Below, piece by piece: positions 36,693 to 47,143 of a stretch of DNA of 63,284 nucleotides. Location: assembly GCA_012034595.1 (NCBI GenBank), contig JAAUPE010000019.1, forward strand, positions 1-63,284. The letters are read 5' to 3'. Within the stretch, counting starts at the first letter, position 1. Each line of letters starts with the position of its first letter. Below the pieces are notes generated by a model. It was not told the origin of the DNA and ran no database searches. It saw nothing but the letters and a program-made list of their open reading frames with translations. The position numbers were made by a program, and so were the translations under genes. This DNA is from Calothrix sp. CSU_2_0 (lineage in GTDB: Bacteria > Cyanobacteriota > Cyanobacteriia > Cyanobacteriales > Nostocaceae).

Positions 36693-39600
36693 ATGTCGAT
36701 AATTTTAACTGATACACAATACGACGAAAATTTTGATGGTATTAGCTCAGATTTGCCTGATGGCTGGTTAGTATATACAGGTGCAACTAGTTTATCTGTG
36801 GGAACTGTGGGAACTTGGTCAACAGCAACTGCTAATTGGGGTGATAATACAGGCGGATTCAAAAATTTTGCAGCAAACGACAGTGGTCTGGTATCAGATC
36901 AAAATTCAGCTACAGATAGGGCATTAGGTATCCGTCAAACAGGTAGCTTTGGAGACCCTGGAGCATCCTTCGTCTTCACCCTTGAGAATACAACTGGGTT
37001 CCAGAATTTTGGGCTTTCTTTTCAAGCTCAGATGTTGAGTGTTCAAAATCGCTCTACAACTTGGACAGTTGATTATCGAGTTGGGAATTCTGGTAGCTTT
37101 ACCGCTCTTGGAACTTATTCAGACCCAGGTACATTTGGCTCTTCGACTTTAAATTTTTCAAATTTCGGCACTGATATTAACAATCAATCAAATCAAGTTC
37201 AAATCAGAATATCTGCACTATCAGCAAGTACAGGCAGTAATTCCCGAGATAGCTTTGGTATTGATGATTTTCAACTGACTTATACTCCTGTTGGAAGTAA
37301 TACTAATCCTCCAGTTGTGACTTTACCTGGTGCAGGAACTATTTCTTATTCCGAAAATACTGAAAATCAACTTGAAAATATAATTCTCGATGCTAACGCT
37401 ACAGTTATAGATACTGATTCACCTAATTTTAGTGCTGGTACACTCACGGTTCGTTTCACTGCTGGAGGAAGTCCAGATGACCGTTTAGCTATCCGTAATG
37501 AAGGTACTGGAGCAAGTCAAATCAATCTTGATGGTAAGGAAATTTACTACGGTAGTGACAAGATTGCTAGCTTCAGTGGTGGTATTGGAACTGAAAATTT
37601 AGTAATTAACCTAAACACTAATGCTACTCTGGAAGCGACTCAGGCTTTATTACGTAATATTACTTATACAAATACTTCTCAAAATCCTTCAACGACTAAC
37701 GGCACTGTTGAATTTATTTTGAATGACGATAGTGGTGGTATCAGTACAGCAGTTACAAAGACAATTCAAGTTGCAAGTACTAATGATGCACCTCTTGTTG
37801 GTAAAACCACAATTTTGTACGATGGGGCTTTAGGAACGCTGCCGCAAAACCAAGGTTTACAGTACTTTGGTCTGGGTGTGATTCCAACTATTAGTGGTGG
37901 TGTTACAACCTTAAATACATCAGCAAATTTTAACTTCCAGGCAGGATTTTCTAACTACTTGGGAACAACTAATTCTTCTTCATTTGCACTCGATCGCACA
38001 ACAGGTTATACCATCAGTTTCAGTGCCAAAGTTACAGATGAAGCACGAACTACAACAGCCAACAAAAATAACGATGGTAAGGATGATAGGGCAGGATTTA
38101 GCGTTATTGCTATCAGCAGTGATGGTAAATATGGTATTGAACTTGGTTTCTGGAAAGACCGGATTTGGGCACAAGATGATGGTACTACGCAAAAAGACCC
38201 TTCTCTAGAACCAGATACAGCCCCAGCCAGCAATTATCGTACTCTCTTTACTCAAGCTGAAGGTGTAGGTTATGACACGACCAGTTTAGTTAGTTATGAC
38301 CTGACGGTACTAGGTGATACTTATACTTTGTTTACCAACGATGATGTTATCCTCAGTGGTAAATTACGAGATTATAGTGCTGTTCCCAATGGACTACTCG
38401 ATGTCTATGAAAACCCAAACTTTATCTTTTTTGGTGATAATACACCTTCTGCTAGAGCAAATATTGATTTAGGAAAGGTCGCTGTTACTACTTACGATAC
38501 ACTTCCTGCTGTATCAGTTAATGAAGATACATCTGTTGTAATTCCCAACCTCCGTATTGACGATGTAGATGCGGGAAGTAGTAATATTTCAGTAACTTTA
38601 TCGGCTTTCCAAGGAAATTTAACACTAAATAGTACCGTTCCCGATGGTGTTACAGCAGGTAATATTAGTAACAATGGTACAAGTAATGTCATGCTAACAG
38701 GTACTCTGAGCCAAATCAATACTACCTTGGCTGCTACCAACGGACTTGTTTATAAAGGCAATCAAGACTTTTTTGGTAATGATACTCTCTCGATTAGTGC
38801 TACCGATGGGATAACTCCAAGTACCTCAAAAGCAATATCAATCAATGTGAATCCCATTAATGATGCTCCTACTTTCTCTATTGGTGGAAATCAAAGTGTA
38901 AGAATGGCTGCGGGAATGCAAACTATTAAAAATTGGGCAAGTTTTAATCCTGGTGCAGTTAATGAAACAGGGCAAACTGCTCAATACATAATTGAAAGTG
39001 TCACAAACCCAGATGTTTTTCAAGGAACACCAACAATTAATGCTGATGGTGATTTAATATATACACCCCTTACCTCGCTTCCTGGTAGTGGAACTAGAAG
39101 CGCAACGGCAACTATTGCAGTCACAGTTCAAGATAACGGAGGTACTGCAAATGGTGGTGTTGATACTTCAGCAGCTAAAAACTTTAAAATAACGGTTACT
39201 AGTGGTGCGATTAACTTTGCCACAACCGACCTGGCAAATAATATCGTAGCTGCGACACCTAATAATGATACTTATTTAATGGGAACAGATGGAAGCGATC
39301 GCATTGATGGTTTAGCTGGTAATGATACTATTTACGGTGGTTTGGGTAATGACCGAATTATTGGTGGAGGAGGAAATGATATTCTCTACGGTGATTTGGA
39401 TTTGGCAATAAAACCCAATTATGCTTCTTTGACTATAAATGGCTTTACGTTTGATGACATTATTCAAGGTAATGCTGGTGATGACACTATTTATGGTGGT
39501 TGGGGTAATGACACTTTGTATGGAAATGATGGTGATGACATCATTTGGGGTGGTGATGGGAATGATACGATATGGGGTGTTGCAGGTAAAGATACTTTTG

Positions 39601-39815
39601 TTTTGAATGGAACTGACACAGGTACAGATAACATTCAGGATTTTACAATCGGGGAAGATATATTCGGTTGTGCTGGTGGTTTGGGATATGGTTCGCTCGT
39701 ATTTACGCAGCAAGGTAGTGATACTTTAATTAAAGCTGGAAGTCTAAGTTTAGCGGTTGTGAAAAATATCACTGTTGTGATGTTGGATAAGCCTACTAAT
39801 TTCAATCTAATCTAA
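36693..39815 (+). CDS. Large RTX/hemolysin-type calcium-binding protein
   Basis: 1040 residues without a Sec signal, as expected for type I secretion. The N-terminal 200 residues are a beta-sandwich (DENFDGISSDLPDGW ... FGIDDFQLTYTPVG). Two cadherin-like or CHU-type blocks with the phrases VASTNDAPLVG and NVNPINDAPTF follow, around an inserted lectin-like part (about 370-600). Calcium nonapeptides come near residues 855-965 (GLAGNDTIYGGLGND, GNDGDDIIWGGDGND), and a short hydrophobic tail may be the secretion signal. Such proteins act as surface adhesins or enzymes; no catalytic motif is evident. It separates usher and pilin-like genes on the other strand. A palindromic hairpin follows the stop. 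Confidence 0.88.
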   Translation: MSIILTDTQYDENFDGISSDLPDGWLVYTGATSLSVGTVGTWSTATANWGDNTGGFKNFAANDSGLVSDQNSATDRALGIRQTGSFGDPGASFVFTLENTTGFQNFGLSFQAQMLSVQNRSTTWTVDYRVGNSGSFTALGTYSDPGTFGSSTLNFSNFGTDINNQSNQVQIRISALSASTGSNSRDSFGIDDFQLTYTPVGSNTNPPVVTLPGAGTISYSENTENQLENIILDANATVIDTDSPNFSAGTLTVRFTAGGSPDDRLAIRNEGTGASQINLDGKEIYYGSDKIASFSGGIGTENLVINLNTNATLEATQALLRNITYTNTSQNPSTTNGTVEFILNDDSGGISTAVTKTIQVASTNDAPLVGKTTILYDGALGTLPQNQGLQYFGLGVIPTISGGVTTLNTSANFNFQAGFSNYLGTTNSSSFALDRTTGYTISFSAKVTDEARTTTANKNNDGKDDRAGFSVIAISSDGKYGIELGFWKDRIWAQDDGTTQKDPSLEPDTAPASNYRTLFTQAEGVGYDTTSLVSYDLTVLGDTYTLFTNDDVILSGKLRDYSAVPNGLLDVYENPNFIFFGDNTPSARANIDLGKVAVTTYDTLPAVSVNEDTSVVIPNLRIDDVDAGSSNISVTLSAFQGNLTLNSTVPDGVTAGNISNNGTSNVMLTGTLSQINTTLAATNGLVYKGNQDFFGNDTLSISATDGITPSTSKAISINVNPINDAPTFSIGGNQSVRMAAGMQTIKNWASFNPGAVNETGQTAQYIIESVTNPDVFQGTPTINADGDLIYTPLTSLPGSGTRSATATIAVTVQDNGGTANGGVDTSAAKNFKITVTSGAINFATTDLANNIVAATPNNDTYLMGTDGSDRIDGLAGNDTIYGGLGNDRIIGGGGNDILYGDLDLAIKPNYASLTINGFTFDDIIQGNAGDDTIYGGWGNDTLYGNDGDDIIWGGDGNDTIWGVAGKDTFVLNGTDTGTDNIQDFTIGEDIFGCAGGLGYGSLVFTQQGSDTLIKAGSLSLAVVKNITVVMLDKPTNFNLI

Positions 39816-39817
39816 TA

Positions 39818-39865
39818 GATATCTCCGAAAATGAATGTAGAGACGTAGCAGTGCTACGTCTCTAC
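39818..39865. repeat. Palindromic repeat copy B, possible terminator
   Basis: GTAGAGACGTAGCA (39837-39850) and TGCTACGTCTCTAC (39852-39865) form a 14-bp perfect stem with one central base, preceded by TCTCCGAAAATG. There is no T-tract. Copies: 32419 (nested insertion) and 54682 (altered right arm). Confidence 0.85.
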
Positions 39866-39928
39866 CGTTGGATGTGTTGCAATCATTATTTAAATTGGTA
39901 TTGCACAGCAAAAATTGGTGAGAGGTTC

Positions 39929-42900
39929 CTATTTCTTCTCTTCTTTTGGCAAAACACTCTGATTTACACTGGGTTTCAATGCTCGAAATTCTTCGTTTTC
40001 CCCTTGCTGCAAATTCAATTCCTTCAATCCCTCCGACGAGCTATCCAATTCCAAGTTCATCCCATTCACAGTTTTCCCATTAATCAACAGGTTATATGCT
40101 CCCTGTTGCAGACGCTCTAAATAATAAACCCCCGCACCATTCGTCACCGAAAACAACCGCTTTTTCCCATCACTTGTCACAGCTTCTACCCTTGCTCCGT
40201 TGATGGGTTCCCCTTTGGGATTGGTAATCACCCCAGAAACTGCATAGGCACGGGTTAATGGCAATAATACGGGGGTGTAGGAACCTGCGGTGATATCTAC
40301 TGCGTAGGCATCGGTTGCCGCTTGCCAATCGAGGGGGAAACCTGCGGGGTCTAAATCGAGCCGATAACTACCTGGATTCAATCGTACCAAAACGCGATCG
40401 CTTTGCATGTCTGCTCGGAGTGATTTTAATGGTCGGTTGTTGATGATTACTAGTGCATTGGTATCTTCGGTGTAAATTTGCTCTCCTGAGTCGCGTTTGC
40501 CGTTGTTGTTGGCATCTAGGAAGGGCTGAATTAACATTCCTCCTTGGGTGCGGTAGTAGCTGGTACGTCTATCTCCGGCACTGATTCCCCCTTGTAAACC
40601 GAGGCTGGAAACTAGGTCGATATTGAAGGTTGATTGGTCGGAGGTTACGGAGACTCCTTGGTATCTTGCACGTAGTAAAATCCCTGGTAATACTGTGGTA
40701 GTTACGGAAGCGATTGGTCCCGCACCTTGGGAACCTATGCCGTAACCGAGTTGGGCTTCCCATTGATAGTTGCCATCTACAGCCCGTTGTCCGGAACGAT
40801 ACCGCCAACCCATTGTCAGGAGGTTGCTGTTGAGGTTTTGACTGCGGGTTTCGTAGTTGAGGAGGAGGGAATGTCCTAAATCGACGAAGGATTTGGAGGA
40901 TAAACCGTAGGTGAGTTCGGAGAGGGTTCCAACTTCGTTACCAAGCTGACGCAGTTCGAGTTTTCCGAGACGTTGCAGTAGGTTCCAACGAAAGCGGTTT
41001 TCGGTGTCTATTCCCAAACGGGCAAAAGTGTAGGAATTTCTGCCACTAAAGTTAAATTGTAGTCCTCCCCCCGTACCAAAGCGGCTGTCGGTATTGGCAA
41101 ATAGGGAAACTCCCCGGAGGATATTCCAGTTTGCGTTGAGTCTGCTGGAGAAGCGATCGCTAAAAAAGGAAAGGTTAAAGTTTTGTGAGGGATCGAAGCG
41201 AATATCGGCAATGGTATCGGCTTTTTTTCCAAGTAATGTGGAAACGGAGACTTGCAGAGGTATGTTTGCGGGACGGTAGAATAATTCGGTTAATCCTTTG
41301 AACGAATCGTCGTAAACTCCCCCAATTCCCAAGGTTAAGTCTTGGGATACTCCCCAACGTTGAGCGACTCCACCGCGAAAATCGGAGAAGTTACCTAGTA
41401 AACTATTATTATTGCGAAATTCTCTGCCAAAACCACCGGAAGCAACGAAAGCTGATGCTCCTGCGGGGATTTGTCCTGGGGTTGCGGTATAACTTGCGTC
41501 GCGAATTTCTGGTTGTGCTGTGAGTCTGCCTTCGGGATACAAGAATATGCGGTAGCTACTGTTAAGATATCCGTTTTCATTTTGGACATTATCAAAGCGA
41601 TAAATTCCAGAGGAATCCACAAGAACTTCCCCCGCGATCGCATCTCCAAATCTTTCTACCAACCTCACTAAAGTTCCTGGTTCGGTTCTTCCGGAATGGT
41701 GCGTCCAATTTGACCTGATTGTAACCTTTGCCGGGGGTCGGTGGAACCTGCGCTGAGGGAATATTCGGGAGGTGTAAATCCTTGTCTTTGGATGTATGTA
41801 AAACCCCAAAAGTCACCATTTGTGGCTTGATTTCGCCAAAATGTGGGATGGGAACCGACAAAATAATCTTGTTTATTCGTTTGTCGGAGAAATTGCGCTT
41901 CCGACAATCTCCAAGTCGAAGCATTTTGGAATTGTGGTTGTTGGGTACGTAGATACCACGAACCACCAAAAGCCGAACCCACAGCTTGAAAGTCACCTTG
42001 GGAATTAGTGGGATTATTTTCACCACCAGTAAAATTTAGCCTTTGTTCTACCGCAGCTAAACTCAAACCAGTTGATTGTAAACGTGGTAAACCCTCTAAA
42101 ATCACAGGTAGTTCCTTACGTCTACCCCGTTGTGTACCTCGATTTAACCAGGGAACATCAAATGCGATCGCATATTCGTTAATCTCAAATTTTGCCCCAA
42201 CTCCAAACAGCTTTTTAATATCTTTAATCGAAAAAGCCAAGCCAATTTCACTATCATTAGTAAGTTTCCGTGGATCGATACGGGTGACAATTCCACTGTT
42301 GCGTAGTTCTAATTGACCATCAGCTAAACTAGTCACATTGAACCTTAAAGCTTCAATCACAGCATCATAAGGTACTAACCAGTTCTCAAAATCAACCGCT
42401 TCCGAACCGTCTTCTTTTCCCCGCACCAACACACTAAAGTTAACATTACGTTTTCCCACCAATAAACCCACAGGAATAGTTCCAATATTTTTTCCTGCGG
42501 CAACATTTACAGATTCTTTCTCGGAAATTTGCAAGTTGTCAGAATTGCTTGGTTCTACAACCGGAATAACTTTTTTACGCAACCTTTCTGCTAGGGAAGG
42601 TGAATTTTCTGCAACTAATTTACTTTCTTTTTCTATGGGTAAAGGAAGAGGAGAAGTGACAATTTCTTTTTCTGTTGTGGATTGCTCTTGGGAAAATAAA
42701 TCTTTGTCGATTAACTTAGGGTTAGTTATTGATTGAGATATGGGTTGAGATTGTTGTCTAGCTTTTTTTATCTTTCTAATTAAATCTTTACGCCAATTTT
42801 TTTCAACTTCTAATTTTAAAACCTGTTTTTCAGTATTATCACTAGGAATAACTAGCGAATCTTTTTGATTGGCTTCAAAATCCAATTCAGATGGTAATTT

Positions 42901-42987
42901 ACTTGTTGACTCGGCTGCGGCTTTCGGAATCATTGATATGACCGAAGCTGGGACAAACATGAATATTAGTAAATTTAATCTACGCAT
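39929..42987 (-). pseudogene. Usher-like outer membrane protein, frameshifted
   Basis: Two frames make one protein of about 1019 residues. The 5' part (41668-42987) has a signal peptide (residues 1-25), a long polar region and beta domains typical of ushers, such as VPYDAVIEALRFNVTSLADG and RDYFVGS-like strands. The 3' part (39929 to about 41695) has repeating beta strands (GVAQRWGVSQDLTLGIGGVY, LGLQGGISAGDRRTSYYRTQ) and ends in a carboxypeptidase-regulatory-like domain (SGVITNPKGEPINGARVEAV). The frames meet at CCGG (41691-41694); one more G would read TIPGRTEPGTLVRLVERF. It lies downstream of a PapD-like chaperone in the same direction, as chaperone-usher loci are arranged. If the frameshift is real, export of subunits would fail. 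Confidence 0.75.
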
Positions 42988-43524
42988 TGGATATTTAATA
43001 AATAATAATGATTTTGACTTTAATGATTAATAATTGAATTTAGTCTAGTAATTTAGATTTATATTTTTACAAATTTATATATTTATAGATTGGGTGAAGG
43101 CTTTGCGTAGCTCAACATTATTGCCTTGTTGATGTTGAGTTATGCTTCATTCCAGCTAACCTAAGTAATATCGCTCAATCAATTATTAACAATGGCTCTA
43201 TGCATTGAAATCAGTGTAATTAACTAAAAGAAAATACTGGGTTTTTCTTTATTAAATAAATAATAATCAATATATAATATGAAAAATATCTAATTGCTAT
43301 AGGTGGTTAAAATTATTGAACCGCCAAGTCGCCGAGGTAAGAAGGAATAATATTAGGACTTACGCACTGTACAAATTAGTGAGATATTTGTAGGTTGGGT
43401 GGAGGCTTTGCGTAACCCAACATTCTTGTTTTTCTCTTGATTAATTAATGTTGAGTTACACTTCGTTTCACCCAACCTACGCAATATATATTTGACTTAA
43501 CATTATTCAGCGAATCGATTAATT
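42988..43524. repeat. Intergenic region with two hairpin repeats
   Basis: Two related elements lie here. One spans 43390-43480, with arms GTAGGTTGGGT and ACCCAACCTAC and internal CTTTGCGTAACCCAACAT. A decayed relative spans about 43087-43165 (GATTGGGTGAAGGCTTTGCG ... GCTAACCTA). A further fragment occurs near 51366-51407 between trpE and trpC. These are common non-coding cyanobacterial repeats. No gene is seen. Confidence 0.75.
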
Positions 43525-44436
43525 CTATTTTTTTCTAATAGTTCCCGAAGGAATCGTTACAGTCAAGTTAAATGACTGCTTCTTTTTATCAACCTTACCC
43601 CAAATTAGCTCACCAGTTAATTCATAAGTACCAGGAGCAAGACTTGCTTCATTACGAGTAGGTGACTTTGAAGAAGTGGAAGGAGGGGAAGTATTTAAAA
43701 CAATATTGCGATCGCTTTCTGCAATCACAGCAGTTGGATCGTTTTTACCAGTTCTGACAATATTTCCCTTACTGCGTAAAGTCCAATTAACCTCTGCTCC
43801 TACCGAAGCTTTACCAGTATTACGAACTAATAATTTTACTTGATTTTTATTTGTGTCAAAGCTAGCACTATCAGCAACTAAGTTGGAAGCGATTTTTCCC
43901 TTGGCAACATAAATAGGTATACCAACCCTAGTAATAAGATTAACTCTATTACCTTTTTCGTCTTTAGACTCCTTCAGAGTTTCATTAAAGACGACTGCAC
44001 GATATTCACCTTCGAGTAAATTTGGTGCTAAACGACCTATTACACGTACTCGTCGAGTTTCTCCAGGTTTAATACTAAACTCTCGTGGAGAAAATTGTAG
44101 GTAAGGAGTTAAATTATTCGGACTATTTGCAGGTAAAGTTTTAAAACCTAGATTGCGATCGTAGGTGAAAGCTTCAGCGTAAAGACGAACGCGGGAAGGT
44201 TTATCGGTTATATTTGTAACTGAGATGATAGCTTGAGCTTGTCCACGTTTGGCTTCAGCCGCAATGGTTGTAGGTGAAACCCTAACTTGTGCTTTTATTT
44301 GGCTCGGAAAAAAACAAAAGCTAGATATACTTAGACTTAAAACTGTCTTTGCAAAAAAAGAAATCTTATTTACTTCACTGTTCGACATGGATTTAGAAGA
44401 TTTATTTTTCTGTATCCAATTAGTAAATTTATTCAT
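43525..44436 (-). CDS. PapD-like periplasmic fimbrial chaperone
   Basis: 303 residues (Met17 at 44388 would give a more normal signal peptide with core TVLSLSISSFCFFP, cut after IKA). The mature protein starts with VRVSPTTIAAEAKRGQAQAI, and has the first immunoglobulin domain with SPREFSIKPGETRRVRVIGR and EGEYRAVVFNETL, then a second domain ending in a beta strand. This matches the two-domain chaperone fold that donates a G1 strand to subunits. It is between the abundant-type pilin gene and the usher gene, in that order. Confidence 0.85.
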   Translation of the reverse strand: MNKFTNWIQKNKSSKSMSNSEVNKISFFAKTVLSLSISSFCFFPSQIKAQVRVSPTTIAAEAKRGQAQAIISVTNITDKPSRVRLYAEAFTYDRNLGFKTLPANSPNNLTPYLQFSPREFSIKPGETRRVRVIGRLAPNLLEGEYRAVVFNETLKESKDEKGNRVNLITRVGIPIYVAKGKIASNLVADSASFDTNKNQVKLLVRNTGKASVGAEVNWTLRSKGNIVRTGKNDPTAVIAESDRNIVLNTSPPSTSSKSPTRNEASLAPGTYELTGELIWGKVDKKKQSFNLTVTIPSGTIRKK

Positions 44437-44578
44437 ATTTATTTGCTTAAGAGTGTGTCTCTATTATTCCCACTCTTTACATAAAATTTAAGCTTTCTCA
44501 AATTTTCATTAGTTTAACTTTTTTAGGCAAATCGTAAGATTTTTTTGTTAGAAGTGAATTTGTTTAAGTATGCTCAAA

Positions 44579-44599
44579 GGGCACGATACTATCGTGCCC
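44579..44599 (-). terminator. Intercistronic hairpin between pilin and chaperone genes
   Basis: GGGCACGATA and TATCGTGCCC form a 10-bp perfect stem around one base. On the minus strand it comes 45 bp after the pilin stop and is followed by TTTGAGCATA, a poor T-tract. It may act as a partial terminator or RNA-stabilising stem, giving more pilin than chaperone or usher. Confidence 0.7.
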
Positions 44600-44644
44600 G
44601 AAGAACCTATTTGAGTGACGGTAAGCTCAAATTTTTAATTTAAC

Positions 44645-45121
44645 TTAAGGTGTTACAGTCACTAATACTGAATAACCGTAGTCACCTGCGGGAAGCTTGG
44701 TTGAACCACCATCTGCTGACATGTTAACCGTTCCTGTGACTGCTGTCGTTGCAGCAGCATCAACAATCAAGTCAGTATCACCATCTAAAGCAACGGTAGC
44801 TGCGGTAGTAGTAGTAGCAGTTGCTGCCATGTTAGGGGCTATTGTTGAACCTGCCGCTAAACCTGCGACAGGAGTTCCTACGCTTACGGTTCCACCTGGA
44901 CAGTCAACAGAAATTGTAGCAGCAGAACCACCAGTGACTGAACTAGACAGAATAAAACCGTCTGTACTTGCTAATGTACCTGCTGCTGTTTGTTGGATAG
45001 CACAACTGCCTGCAACATTACCTGTAAAAAAGACATCAGTATCAGCTGCTTTTGCACTACCTGCAAAACCAAAACTACCAGCTAATAATACAGCAGAAAC
45101 CAACAAAGAACGACGTAACAT
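44645..45121 (-). CDS. Major pilin-like secreted subunit
   Basis: 158 residues from the ATG at 45121, with GAGGA seven bases before it; the longer frame has no such site. The signal peptide MLRRSLLVSAVLLAGSFGFA is cut near AKAAD. The mature part is rich in Ala, Thr, Val and Gly with two Cys (GSCAIQQT, VDCPGG), low complexity (AATATTTTAATVAL) and ends AGDYGYSVLVTVTP, the closing strand shared with the other subunits. The hairpin immediately downstream and excellent start site suggest high expression. First gene of a probable pilin-chaperone-usher operon. Confidence 0.75.
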   Translation of the reverse strand: MLRRSLLVSAVLLAGSFGFAGSAKAADTDVFFTGNVAGSCAIQQTAAGTLASTDGFILSSSVTGGSAATISVDCPGGTVSVGTPVAGLAAGSTIAPNMAATATTTTAATVALDGDTDLIVDAAATTAVTGTVNMSADGGSTKLPAGDYGYSVLVTVTP

Positions 45122-45749
45122 AATTAAATCCTCAACATGTAAAAGAAACGGTTTATAAATCGAAAAAAACACAAACAAATCATTTCAATGTCATTCCAAT
45201 CAATGACATCGAAGTAAAAATTGACTTTTACAAATCCCAGCAATTCAGTTAGCCAGGTATATCGAATACAGCCTAAAATTTAAAGCTGTTATTCTTTAAT
45301 AATGATGTTATTTCTCACCTTAATCACATCTCAGAATCAACAAAAGCAGATTACTGATAATGTCAACATCTGGAAATGAGCAAGGTAACGAGTATAGAAT
45401 AAAGGTATAACTTGGGAAAGAGATTAACCCAGTAAGCTGTTGTAGCCTCTACTAAGCTTGTAACTAGTACAACTCATCACTAACATAACCCAATTGCTTT
45501 ATACCCGTTTTTCCTTTCGACTTGTAACCAATTTAAGTCATCAAAACAAACAATAGCTATAGTGAGAACACCGAAATCGTAAAATGGTGTTCAAGGGTGA
45601 TATTTAAATACTTATACGGAAACTTAATTCTTTACAGATTCGATTTTGTGAGTGTTATACTGATGACGATTGGTAAGCAAAGTTCGATCCACAACTTACG
45701 TTTTTATGTGTTGTTTACCCATCATATATAGATAAAAATATAAATATAG
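45122..45749. promoter_or_regulatory. Divergent region between pilin and second chaperone
   Basis: About 630 bp separating divergent genes, AT-rich, with no plausible gene. It should contain both promoters. I see no strong palindrome; unusually long for a simple promoter pair. Confidence 0.4.
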
Positions 45750-46574
45750 ATGAATATTACTTCTTTGCTCAAATTATCCCTACCTTTAGCAACTGTATTC
45801 TTATCTAGCTTTTGCCAACCCGGAAATTCTGCTTTAGCAAATATTGCTATTTCCCCGATGATTTTGGAAACCCAAGCGCAACGAGGGCAAGCAAAGGGAA
45901 TCTTTACAGTCTCTAACCTCGATGAAAAAGCATTTCGCGCTCGTGTTTACACTTCCCCTTTCACCTACGATAAAGAGAAAGGTTTTCAAGCTTTAACTTC
46001 AAGTGCAAACGATTTAGCTCCTTATCTGCAATTTTCTCCCAGAGAGCTACAAGTCGAAGGTTCAACCCAACGTAGTATTCGCTTCATTACGCGGTTTCCC
46101 CCCAACTTACCCGATGGTGAATATCGCACGATGATTTTTACGGAAAACCTGCAAGCAACAACAGTAAGCGAAACCGATAAAAAAAGGGGTGTTACAGTCA
46201 ATACTGCAATTATTCCTCGGATTGGGGTAGCTGTGTATGTGCGTAAAGGGAATATTTCCCCTAATTTAGTTACTAACATAGCTCGATTCAATACTCAAAG
46301 CAGCAAATTACAACTATTAGTCACCAACAAAGGTAAAGCTAGCGCGATTACCAGTGGTGAATGGAAACTGAAGCGGGGAAATCAAGTTGTGCAAACTGGG
46401 AACATTGGCGATACTACCATTATTGCTGAGAGCGATCGCTATCTTTCTCTAACTCCCTCGAAATCGAATCAAGTTCAACTTACACCAGGGGATTATGAGC
46501 TTTCTGGCGATTTAATTTGGGGAGACAAGAAAAATACTGTTCCTTTTAAGGTGATTTTGACTATCCCCAAATAA
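45750..46574 (+). CDS. Second PapD-like periplasmic chaperone
   Basis: 274 residues. A signal peptide covers about 1-30 (LPLATVFLSSFC, cut near ALA). The mature start NIAISPMILETQAQRGQAKG and SPRELQVEGSTQRSIRFITR, GEYRTMIFTENLQ closely parallel the first chaperone, so the two are paralogues from a duplication. The second domain ends FKVILTIPK. No ribosome-binding site is obvious. It is convergent with the pilin-like gene at 46667 across a shared terminator. Confidence 0.85.
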   Translation: MNITSLLKLSLPLATVFLSSFCQPGNSALANIAISPMILETQAQRGQAKGIFTVSNLDEKAFRARVYTSPFTYDKEKGFQALTSSANDLAPYLQFSPRELQVEGSTQRSIRFITRFPPNLPDGEYRTMIFTENLQATTVSETDKKRGVTVNTAIIPRIGVAVYVRKGNISPNLVTNIARFNTQSSKLQLLVTNKGKASAITSGEWKLKRGNQVVQTGNIGDTTIIAESDRYLSLTPSKSNQVQLTPGDYELSGDLIWGDKKNTVPFKVILTIPK

Positions 46575-46605
46575 AATATTTTATTTATATCCTTCTTTTA
46601 TTCAT

Positions 46606-46634
46606 ATCCCAGACTTCTTTAAGAAGTCTGGGAT
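46606..46634. terminator. Bidirectional terminator between convergent chaperone and pilin-like genes
   Basis: ATCCCAGACTTCTT (46606-46619) and AAGAAGTCTGGGAT (46621-46634) form a 14-bp perfect stem around a single T. The convergent gene ends are 32 bp on each side. Confidence 0.75.
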
Positions 46635-46666
46635 ATACATATATATATTTGGTAAAAGCGAGATTA

Positions 46667-47143
46667 TTAAGGAACGATGGTTAATGTTGTGGTGTAGTTA
46701 TAGGTTCCTGGTGGAAAGTTTTGAGGTGCTTTAATCAAGGTTTGTAATTGTAGGTCAGTTTCTCCTGGGGGTATGGTCGCATTGGTACTATCTATATTTG
46801 TACCTGCACCAAGTTTTAGTAGGCTACTGTGGGTTGTTCCCTTCGGTTCGGGATGGGAACCCGATACAAACTGAGGTGGTGAGATGATAATATCGGTGCT
46901 GCGGGTGGAGTTAAAACGTAGATTGGTAATATTATTGCCAGGTTGGGAGGATTTGATTGCTTTAAATGAACTGCTGGAAAGCGATTCTCCTGGTTGATTT
47001 GTAGGGATGCTAATTGATGTTCGTTCTGGTACTGTTCCGCTAAATTGGACTTCTACAGATGTGCTTTCTGCTAGGGTTTCTGTAGTTGTAGCTGCTACAC
47101 AGGTAAGTACTAAAGCAGAAGTGAGTGCCAAGCGGTAAAGCAT
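46667..47143 (-). CDS. Secreted pilin-like protein
   Basis: 158 residues. A signal peptide covers about 1-24 (cut near TETLAES). The mature part begins STSVEVQFSGTVPERTSISI and ends GTYNYTTTLTIVP, like the closing strand of the other subunits. Unlike them it lacks the Cys pair. It is most likely another subunit or tip protein of the same system. Confidence 0.65.
   Translation of the reverse strand: MLYRLALTSALVLTCVAATTTETLAESTSVEVQFSGTVPERTSISIPTNQPGESLSSSSFKAIKSSQPGNNITNLRFNSTRSTDIIISPPQFVSGSHPEPKGTTHSSLLKLGAGTNIDSTNATIPPGETDLQLQTLIKAPQNFPPGTYNYTTTLTIVP

Noticed and set aside
44697-45158. Plus-strand 153-codon frame opposite the major pilin gene
   Set aside because: It is the mirror of an Ala/Thr/Val-rich gene; the minus frame has the signal peptide and ribosome-binding site.
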